From positions 8,648,501 to 8,712,500 of the forward strand of contig CM034112.1 of NCBI GenBank assembly GCA_019914945.1: a DNA stretch of 64,000 bases, in the 5' to 3' direction. Each line of letters opens with the position of its first letter. Positions within the stretch are counted from its first letter, which is position 1. The stretch comes from Typha latifolia. Its lineage: Eukaryota > Streptophyta > Magnoliopsida > Poales > Typhaceae. A program made the position numbers and the translations under genes. The notes beneath the pieces are model-generated. The model did not search any database. It was not told the DNA's origin and worked only from the letters and a program-made list of their open reading frames with translations. Positions 36,501 through 47,900 of the stretch are shown here, piece after piece.

Positions 36501-39500
36501 AATCGCTAAATAAGTCACGTATCCTTTTAGTGGCCTAATATCCCACGTTTATTGTACCTGATTGATTTGAGTCAGTTACAGTTTCCTAATTTATTGGGAA
36601 TATTCCTATTTATTTAATGAATTCTCTACGTATCTGTGAAGGGTAGGATTTGATTAGGATAAATAGTTGTGATGATAAAGGAATCTGAACTCGCCCTTAT
36701 CTATAAATAGAGAGCCCATATCCCATTAGTGGTAACCTCATCTGATAAGATAGGTGAGATAGAGGAAGCTTAGCAATCCTTATTGAGTGGAGATCTAAGA
36801 TGAGAAGATGATCACTTCTGCCTAAAGAGTTAGTGTGGATCAACATCCTATTTACCATGTCAACATGTAAGTCTTCGACCCTGATAAAGTATTTAAATTA
36901 ACAGTAACTCTATACAAACAAGATGGAGGAAATCCAAAATATTATACCGTAAGGAAATCCAACTTTTTTGACAAATGTATCCAAGAAACTAAACATCTGT
37001 ACGAGATAGATTGAAACCCCAAAATCTATCCACAAGAGATTAGGAACACAAAGATCCTGTTTTGATACCAATTGTTAATTTAAATACTTTATTAGGATCA
37101 AAGACTTACATATTGACATGGTAGATAATATGTTGATTCACGCTAACCTTTTAAGCGGAAGTGATCTCCACGTCTTGGATCTCCACGCACTAGGGATTGT
37201 TGAGCTTCTTCCCTCTCACTTACCTAATCGAATGCAATTAACATTGATGGGATATTGGCTCTCTATTTATTGGTGAAGGAGAAGCCAGATCTTTTTATCA
37301 TCATAGCTCTTTATATTTATCGTATTCTACCCATCATATATACGTAGGGAATCCTTAACCAAATAGAAATATTCCTAATATATTAGAAAACTATAATTGA
37401 CTTAAATTGATCAGGTTTAATGAACGTGGGATTGTGGACCACTAAAAGGATAAGTGGATTGCTTAGCGATTATCTCATATATTAGATAAGAATTATTCAA
37501 CTAATTATATGTATGTGAGTTTCTCAAATACATTGCACTTGATGTGGAACCTACAATAAAAATAATATCCGTGTCCAATATTTATCACAAAGATGGATTC
37601 CGTTTTTTTTTACGCATGATATCAATGTGGAGTTTAATGCATTGTTAAGTTAATTACTAATTATGTAATTAAATTAATACGTGTGTAGATGGACTGTATT
37701 ACAGATTAATTAGAAAGTCATTTTTAAAAAAAAAACATGCTACATATTCTATCTGCATTAAAATATCATTTGTATGTAAATTTTGTTATGGTTTACCATA
37801 AAGCATAATATTAGATCATCATGCTAAATATTTCAAGTATGATATTAAGGAAATCATCTAGTTTTTTAGTTTCGTGCATACATGTGGAAATTATTGCAAA
37901 CATAAAGCTTTGTTTATTATTGTAAATTATTGGCATGCAGTATATTTTATATGATTGCAATCTTGAATATTGCTTATAATATGGATAATCGTATGCATGT
38001 ATATATGATTAGCATAATTGATCATGATAGCTAATGGTGGTTATAAAACATGCATACATAGAGAATTATTTATAGAGATAATTTCACTTAGATCCCTTGA
38101 ACTTTTTTATTACCCACATACCCCCCCCATAAATTAAGAAAATTATTTATATATATCCCTTTGAACTAAGAAAAAAAGTTACTATACGGACCTCTAAACC
38201 AAAAAACTATTTGGATCTGACTAAGAAAAAAAGTAACTATACGGACCTCTAAACCAAAAAAACTATTTGGATCTGGGGTATATGTGGTAAAAAAAATTTG
38301 AGGAGTGTATGCAGAAAATAGTGATAGTTCAGTGTGTCTAAGTGAAATTATCTCTTATTTATAAATATAGAGTTACTTGTTTCCATCTCAATTGCATACA
38401 ATTTTGTATATTAAGTATAAGTTTTAATTTTTCATATCTAGTTAAGTTGGAAAATCATTATCATTGCATAAAGTTGATTTTAATATTTTGAAATTTGTGT
38501 GTATGTCAAAGCAACCTCAAGTGTCAGAATGTAGAATTATATCAAATAAGGGTTACATTGATAATTTTTACACTCTAAAACGACACATATATTTGCCCCA
38601 AGAGTACCAATGTTATTTATGCTTAAGGTGGAGTAGGATGGTGGCAGTCCTACATTTTTTGCTCTAAGAGAATTAAGCGACCTAAAGGTGTCATTCTCTT
38701 TGGCTAAAGACGTAAGATTTGTTACTATTCTCTATAGGTGGAACCATATCACCAAGTTGGGTATGCTTAATATTAGTTGTAACTCAGTCCTAATGGAGGG
38801 GTATACAATGTGTTACTTAGCTACTTACCAAATATAAATAATTAAAGTTTTCTTATATATATTTGGACTCACTTGGGATGTCTATTTATACATAACCTGA
38901 GATTTTAGAATGAATAAATAAAGTTGCTTACATATGTGGCTAGTTATAATTCATAATGATTATCTGATTTTTAGTTTATTTTTCTTTCAACCTTTTTTCC
39001 TGATACCGGTAACGATATTCCTAATGTTAATTGCTCAAATTTCACTGAACCTAAAGTGGCACTAAGAGATCATACGGATCTCTTGTGAACTAAATATAGT
39101 ATATTTGTATATGTTCCATATTGCTCTTGATAGATTGATTTAGGAGCAACAATCTACATTTCTACAACTATGCAGGGAGTTTTGTCCCAAAAAACTCCAA
39201 CAGAAAGTGAGTGATGCATTATATCTGAAAACGAAATGCGTTCGCATATGGAGTTTGTAGGGACGTTTAGACTTATTTTAGACACCGACTTTCATTTGAA
39301 TCTTGAGAACACCTTTTATATTCCCAAGTATTTGAGGAACTTAATTTCTGTTGCCAAATTGGACCAAGTTGGTTATTCATTTAATTTCAAACATACGTGA
39401 TAACTGTCACCTAGCAGCCATGTAATTGTTTCTCTTGTCTACTCTACACGAGCTTCTGAAAATTGTCTTGATTAAAAATTCTTCTTTCTTTTTCTTATTG

Positions 39501-42500
39501 GTACATGAATTCCTGGTTACTTTTCAGGCAGGACCTTGATCCACAAATTTAAAGGAAAAAGTTAATAATCTGATCTACTTGGATTTTTTTTCCTGTTTTA
39601 AATAGTTCCATTCTATATGCAGTTCATGGAATAGGCTGGCACATATGCATTTGCTGTCCCTAGGCGCTTTGCATAAGGCTACCTGGCATAGGACTCGAAT
39701 ATGACATATTGAAGCCTTAGGAATTAGGATATATATATATAAACTACAACAGACATACACAACAAGTCGTTGTCAAATGCGACATTTTATCACTACCTTT
39801 TGTGGACTACATGTTGCTTCAAAAGCAATATGACAGAGTTTATTTGCAGCAGAATATATTTCCATCTTTTTCCACCTCGGTTTTAGCATATTTCTTGATA
39901 TGAATTCTATGCTTCATTGTAAGCTTTCTCTTGTAAGTTTTATTGTGTTACTGTTTTATTTATTTGTTTAGTTTTGCTTGTTATTGCAGGAAGGCGGGAG
40001 GAAATCAGTTAGATGTCAATGTGTTCCAAAATTTAGGGGTTTGTTTTCATTTGCATTTCCAGTACTAATTAACTACAGAGTCACATTATTCAAAATTCAA
40101 ACTGTATATTGTATTTTTGACTTCCTGGCACTTTTTAACAGGTGATCTCAAACAAGGAGTCTGGACTTATTAGGGCTTGTAAAGGTTGGTTATCTGGAAG
40201 CATGCATGTATTTTGGGCAATGGCAAGCATTTGTAGAATGAGTTTTACATTAATGTCTTCTGCAGGTCACGTTACGTTATATCAAATATTTGATGAAATT
40301 TGCATGCTCTTTGATTTAGTTGTTTAATAGCTGATACGAGAAATATCCATTAAGAAGGTTTTCTCTTTCCTATAGTTCTATTCTTTTTGGTCTGCATGCT
40401 CTTGTTTCACTATTGAAATAAGTTAGGAATTGTTAATAAGCACCGAGCTCCTGACACTGTTTGTTATTTCTTAATTGCATTAATCCATAGCAATTGTATG
40501 TTAACCTAGCAAAAATACCTGTTACTTGTCTTTCAGTTGGTGAATACTAGCATCTCCCACTAGATATGGCCATGGAACCAGATAACTTTTAGTTTTCTAC
40601 TTTGATGCCAATCCTCTAGCTGTTGGTGTTATATTCCTAGCCCAGGTGAATTTTGAGAAGAGAGGGGCCTAAAGGGAGACCTATATGGGCAGTTGGCACG
40701 TAGGAAGATTCTGCCTCATTGTTCATCACTAAGTTTATGATACCATCTATTGGTTTTCCTCAAGACACTGATAGTTTCTGATAGATAGAAGTTGATAAGT
40801 TGTGATATAGGGAATAAGGAATTGTTTTCATCTGTTGGAAATATATAAAACAAAGAGTAGGAGAAAAGCAAGCTCCAATGTAGATTGTGAATATGTGCTT
40901 TTCTGAAATTCTGTTTATCAGTGAAGACTTACATCATGACCTTCAGTTTCTCTCTTACACCTTGTTTGGATGTAGAAAATAGAAGAGAAGAGAAAAGAAA
41001 GTCGAGAGAGAAAATGTTTTTCTCTTATTTGGATTGAATTTTAAGGAGAGAAAGGAAGAGAAAGGGAGAGAAAAATATAGTCTCTAACTGTCACTTTTTT
41101 TCTCTCCAAAAATGAAGAGAAAGGGAGGGAAAGAAAGAGAAGAAAACATACTCTTTTTGTATTTGCATATTCCAAGTATGCCCCAATTTTATTATGTTAT
41201 TTACCTAAATCTTTTAGATTCTATTAACAAATTTATAGGAGAATGATTAAATATTAGATATTATATCTTCTGGATGATATAGCTTGTATATATTATTTTT
41301 TAATTTTTTTATCATAACTTTATTTATTAAATAGGGTAATCTTATGGATCTTATAGCTTGTGCTCATTTATTTCAATGACTAAATTTAGATGAAGGTTAT
41401 AATGGTAAACATATTATTTTCTCTTCTTTTATCTTCTCTTCTCTTCTCTTCTCTCAATTACATCTAAATAAAATGAGAGACTTTTTTTCTTCGAAAACAA
41501 GGATTCCAGTTTCGGCCGATCCCGAGTGGGATTGGCCGAAACGGATCGGGATTGGCTATCCCGATCCAGGCCGAAACCATACAGGTGGCTGTAAGCAGCC
41601 ACCTACAGCAGCAGCAGACAGCTGCCTGCTGCAAGCGGCTACAACAGGCAACTGTCTGTTGACAGCAGCAGTTGACAGCTACTGCTGTCAGCAGCAGCTA
41701 AAGAGAGAGAGAGAGGGAGAGAGAGAGAAAGAGGAAGAGAGAGTGAGGGAGAGAAAGGGAGAGAGAGAGAGGGAAAAAGGAAGAGAGAGTGAGGGAGAGG
41801 GAAAGATTAAAAAAAAAAAGAGTATGAGAGAGAGAGGGAAAAAGGAAGAGAGTGAGGGATAGGGAAAGATAAAAAAAAGAGGGTGAGAAAGAGAGAGAAA
41901 AAGATAGAAAAAAATGAGTGTGGGAGAGAATTGATACTTTAGACTAACAGTTAGAGGGATAGAAAAGAAGAGAGGGAGAAAAAGAGATTTTTACTTTTTA
42001 GGCTTTATATGTGAGTAATTATTATTTCTTATTTTCTTATAATTTTTTCTAAATTTTTAAAAATTTCTCAACATTTTTAATAATATTTAGAATTTATTTA
42101 ATTAAAATAGTCTGATCTGATCCGATACAGGCGGCCGATACGTATCGTTTTTCCGGACGGCCGATCCCGATTCCGATACCGATTTTTGGAACCTTGCTGT
42201 TTTCTTCTCTTCTCTCATATTTTCTCCATCCAAACATAGTTTTAGGGATTTAATGATACTTTACTTTCAGAAAAAGCAGAACTCGTTCATCTGGTTGCTG
42301 AATGTGATGTAGCTGTAGCATTAATGTCGTGCAGCATGTGGTAGTCCAAGGAAGTAGTTTACTTAAAAGATTCCTGCTGCATGACATTCTTGTTTCTTGA
42401 CAACGAAGACCCATAGATGGAGAAATCTTTAATCTAATCTTTATTCTAGTTGGTCTGAAATGAACAATATCCTAATTTTCAACTAAATGATTACCTTTGC

Positions 42501-44237
42501 TAACCATTTCAGAGAGCCTTCACTTTTGAATCCAACTCTTTCAACTTCATAATACATTCAATTTACAAAGGCATTGACAAGAATTTGTTTTTCACCATTA
42601 AATAGCAATTGGACCTAATACTTTGGAGCAAGGATGGCCGTGTCGACTGGCACGGGGCGTACCGGTCGGCACTTGTTGTGCCGGTGGCGTACTGTCACGA
42701 CCCAAAATAGGAATCATGACCGGCCATGCATCTCAATATGCTTGAGATGCACGAAGCCTTATTAATACTCTCTACGTGTACGATGACAAAATAAATAAAT
42801 AAAATGAGAATGTGCTTTATTAAATTTTATAACTAATTGCAATGAAGATAAAAACAATGTTAATATTTTTGAGTCTCTAAATTAAATAAATAAAACTTCT
42901 AATCTAAAGCACAAAATCTAAAAGAGCGGAAAGTTAAATAGGTGAATCCTAAGTAGAGGTGGAGTCCGGGTACATCTCGCTCAGTCGCCCCGCTGACTAT
43001 TACCTGAAATAAATAACAATACAAAAACAATAGAACTCGTGAGCCAACAATTATAGCTCAGTGAGTGGAATCCACTCGAAAACCAAATAAATTTTAATTC
43101 ATATTAATGCTGAATAAATTAAACTAAAAGCAATAATATCTATCACAATATGCAATAAGCATGCTCTCTAAATAATAGCGATGATAACAATAGAGAGATG
43201 TCACAACTTGTAACCTTGCACGTTTTCAACATATTAACATCTTTTGATATTTATACTGTCATATGTCTCAATGGGTTTAAACCCTGTGGATCCACATCAA
43301 TTAGAAGTCACCTCGAGATGACGCTCGGGACTTTTCTTCATAGCTGATCCGATTAACACACTCTGTCTTTTCCTCTAACCGTTGAGAGAAGTTAGAGTCA
43401 CCTAGGAAATTTTCTCATTCATCCTAGGACTGTTCCCTAACCTCGCCAGAGTCACCTAAGAAAGTCACCGCAGTGATCTAATTTAGGACTTTCCCCGGAC
43501 TTTCCAGATAGACTTGAGTCACACGGAAAATCGCAAACGATTTATATCGGGACTGTTTTCTAAGTCGTATCAATACTAGTCTCATTTTTCTTTTCACAAA
43601 TTTCAATATTTGCACGAAGTATGGTGATGCACTGAATATAATAATTAAATGCACACAGAAAATAAAACAATTAAATTTTTGCACGTACGGATGAAATAAA
43701 TAGATTTGTACACAGAAATTGCAACAATTTAATTTTTACATATAAGGGTGAAATAAATAATTTGCACACAAAAAATTTACATGGTTTGACAAAAATACAA
43801 AATACAATAAAATAAACATGTGAGTGAACCTACTCACCTGAGTCTAGGCAAGACAACCGAAATCTCAAGTCTCTAGCTCACGTACTAAAAATCACCACCT
43901 TAAATAATAAATAACAATAACATTTTTAATTAAAACAATTATTAAAAATCTTTCTACAATTTAACCCAAGAATAATTGATTTGGGCTAAAATAAGCTCAA
44001 ATCAGTTGGGCTGGGCTGCAGTTGGCCCGCAGCCCACCCAACTATTACTTAAATGGATTGGGCCAAGGCCCAATCCAATTAGCTAATGGAACCGGGTCGG
44101 GTTCCTTGGATTCGGATCCAACCCGACCCGAATCCAAATACTAAAAGGGAGAAGATCAGACTCGGGCAACCCGAGTCTGTCTTCTCCAAGCCGAAGAGAG
44201 AGAGGGAGAGAAAAAGAGAGGAAAAGAGAGAGAAAGG

Positions 44238-44281
<44 letters not shown>

Positions 44282-44910
44282 AAAGGAGAGTCCATCGGCG
44301 ACCGCCGCCGTCAGCGGTCGCTAGCCAACTCTAGCTCTCCCCCCCACCCATACGCTGCCGCCATCATCGCGAGGTGGGGGAAAACCCGCATACAGCGGTC
44401 GATCCCATGACCGACGGCGACCGGAGCCACGAGGGCTCCAACGGTGAATGCCCACGGCATGAGGCCAACGGCAAGATACTTCAAGACGGAGCGGCTGCAA
44501 CCCGAAGTCGCCGGCCGGCCAGATTTTCTGGTGGAGCCGAAATCCCAAATTAGGTATTTTCGATCTACCCTATTAAACTTTAATTAAATTTTATGGGTGG
44601 GAGAGGGCTTACCGACGAGTCGCGTGGTGGTCTCTGATGGCTTCGGCGGCGCTCCGGCCGACCGATCCTACAGCGACGACTCCAACGGTGAGGAAGAAGC
44701 GGAAGAAGGGAGGAAGAAGAGAGAGAAGAGAGTTGAGATGGTTTTTCAGAGAGAGAAAGAAGAGATTATGGTTCTAATTTATAGATTAGGAAAGGATCAA
44801 ATCTAATCCGATTCGGATTAGACGAAATCCACCCGTATTTGCCCTTCGTCGCTGACCGGAGAGGGAGAGGGGAGGGGCTGCACGTGCAGCGCACGTACAC
44901 CCTCCTCTCT

Positions 44911-44980
<70 letters not shown>

Positions 44981-47900
44981 GGGAGAGGGTTTAAAATTTA
45001 AGTTGCGGGTCCGGATCCGGCGACTACAATGGCAAAGGTGAGTATCCCTTACCTCTTTCTCTCATTCTCTTACAGCACGGCCGACAAGTGCCGCGGCATG
45101 TGCTATGCCGGCCGGTGGTCGGCACGGTCCGTGCTTGTGGCATGGCCATCATTGCTTTGGAGACTGAAGATGCATTACTAACTCCTAGGTCTAACTACGT
45201 TAGTTTGTATGGTACACAACAATAGATTTAATGAACTTCATTGCTCAATTTTATTTTTTGTTTTCTTTTCTGGGCTTCTTCTGAGTTCTCCATTGGTTGC
45301 TTTTCCTATCAATTAATATAAATTGCCTTTTCTTTGTTTTCTCTCCTTGTGTTTCAGGCATGAATATGGCACATGCAAAAGATTTTATTACCATATCTAA
45401 ATAAAAAGCTTAACTAGCCCTTCTATGAATTCTTTCATTTTACTCATAGAGTTCAGCCTTTATATGCAAGCTGCATTTTCGAATTGTCATATTGAACTTC
45501 ATCTTGATAATAGAAGGAACAATCCTGTTAGGAACTTGTCGTTTTAGTCATTCAGTGATAGTGGTAATTGCTCCAATTGTTTCTTTTCACTTATTTCTAG
45601 ATCTGGAAAGGAATCCAAGTTTGTTAAAGAAAGCTTTGCAGCCAAAATAGTTAAGTTCACTTTGAACTTGGACTTCCCAAAATTTAAAATTTAAAAATAA
45701 TAAAAGAAAACCTTGGACCTTCCATCAACCTTTGAATTTCCCCTGCCCTTTATTTCTTCCATACGGGCCCTAGAAAGGGAACTTTGAGGGCTGTTGACCT
45801 CTCTTTCTTATCTTCAAAATCTCTCTTTTCCCTCCTTCCAGATTTCTCTTTATTTCTTCTTTTGTACATTATTATCTCTCATGATCTTTTGTGGGTACTT
45901 ATCTTTATCTTCTTCCTAGAAATCACGTGTTCTCTCAATTCCTACACTTCATTTCCAATATTTTGGTTCTATCTTAAGGGGTTCCTACTATATGATGAGA
46001 GTATCCTGAATTGAAGACAAAGACAAGGTTCTAGAGCTAAGGAACTATCGCATCGGTTAAGATTCAACCTTACAAGCCCACAGTGTTGCATATTTTCTTG
46101 ATATTTTTCTGTCCTTCTTGGACTTTACAAAGTTACCTATATCTTCTAGAAACCTAGGCCAATTTTTGGCCCTTTCTTGGTTGTCCTTTGCCCCCCAATC
46201 GGTCTGTGGTTGGTTGATTGCTGATCAAATTGCATAATGACAACTAGTGAAGAAAATATCCATGTGCAACCAGCAGATCATGACCACCAACCTTCTTGTG
46301 TCTGTACATCAGATGGAGAAGCTGCCTCAAATGGGGGAACAACAGTGATTAATGCTATCATTAGGAGACATGGGCAATCCAATGATAGGAATCCTGGACA
46401 AAGATCGGTGGGACCATGAGCTTTTTTTCCTTTTTTCTTCTGTTTTGGTTCCCCTTCTCTCTTCTTCTTGGCCATGGGATTCAGCTTGGCCTCCTCCCTG
46501 CCTTCCTCAGTTCAAGAAATTTCTCCATCTGCTATCAACTTAATTGCTTCTGTTCTCAATCTCTACTACTGTACGGCTACAAGCTGGTACTGAATGTAGT
46601 CTGGATAATATATTGCCACTGCCCTCTCTTGTCACAGATAGACACTTTCTTTCATGAATGGCTACATTGCCTTTCATGGGCTGCTATTGGTCTCCTAGTT
46701 TTTGCCATTGGTGACTGCAGATTTGATGGGAAATCCTGCAGAAACTAAGACCGTTGATTCCTAGGTTCCTCCCTAACAAGTGGAATGATTTTCTTTGTCT
46801 AGAAGCTGATCATAGATATTTAACGCGATAGTCTTTATTTCGTGTTAAATTTCAGATTTTTGTCTTTATTTGAGTGTGAATAAAGAGATGCATGTTTCCT
46901 TTTTGATCCCTTAATTTTCTTTGTTCTTTAATAAAGAATTATGTGAAGAATATAGATTTGGTACTTCAGATAAAAAGGAAATACCAGTATTGGAAACTGG
47001 GATGTCCCAATCCATCATTTATACATTGCATTTCTGTACACGCAGTAGCAAAATAAATATTAAATATTGGAAATAAATGTTTTGGACCTTCTGGTCCATC
47101 ATTTTTCTCATTGTATTTATGAGATGCATGTACTCTATAAATAGCCAAAAGAAACTTTATTGGAGTTGGAATTTAGTGTGTTATGAGTTTTGAGTTTTGT
47201 ACTTGTTTACAACCTTTTTTACCTATATGACTGAAAAACTTCCATTGCCTAAGGTGACGGAAGAACTTTATCTGAAGAATGCAAAAGAAACCAGGATGCA
47301 TCACATGTTGATAGAAAACAGGATACACAAAGTGTTGGTGAGTCAATTGATTCAGAAGCTTTTCCCCCTTCGCTCAGTCTATTAATGGACTATTATTATT
47401 TTGAGAAGTTCTCTTTATTTACTCATGGATGTTTTACTTGCATCAGAAGCGTAGCTTGGGCATGAAGTATCTTTCAGATTTGAGTATAACCTAACAATTT
47501 ATGTTCTAAACTAGCATCATGATCTCATGTAAGAAGCCTAGGCTGTAAATTTGCATCAAATCTAGGATGTAGCATTCAATTTGCATCAAGTCAAGTGTTT
47601 TGCTTATTATATCACAAACTAAAACGTTAAAATCCTATTGATGGTATTAGCTTGAAAAAAACAGCTGAACAACACAATTATGAAAAAGCCCGCTTTCATT
47701 GGAAACTACAAAAAACAATTGAAAAAAGGTGGATGCGATAACAAATATGTGACATGAGAGTAGATTGTTTACATATGAAGATAAATCTGAAAACAAACAG
47801 AAATGTAAATTTTTTGCAGTCATTATAAATGATTTAATAGAACACTCGATTCTGAAGGTTATGGGCTGACATACTTTTTAGATGTTGCTGGCACTTCTTC

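Larger units (their letters stand above)
42629..45154. mobile_element. hAT element (GATGGCC family), 2526 bp, exact 8-bp TSD
   Basis: Ends CAAGGATGGCCGTG and, on the other strand, CAATGATGGCCATGCC. The flanks are identical: CTTTGGAG at 42621-42628 and 45155-45162. Its outer parts match the 504-bp relative at 35158-35661, including the AAGTTGCGG(G)TCC block near 45000. The centre (about 42695-44980) is not shared and begins TGTCACGACCC, so it may be a nested insertion or cargo. No transposase found. Confidence 0.85.

Noticed and set aside
41473..41862. A 129-codon frame ending in Arg/Glu repeats
   Set aside because: It is the hAT MITE minisatellite read in one frame.
44083..44806. Several 60-80 codon frames in the hAT core
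   Set aside because: They are driven by GA repeats and GC-rich bias. No conserved domain or splice structure was recognised.
46237..46419. A protein-like frame (TSEENIHVQPADHDH) as an exon of the zinc-finger gene
   Set aside because: Its only usable acceptor gives phase 2, while exons 4 and 5 both need phase 1, and its donor is weak. Exons 4 and 5 join perfectly without it.
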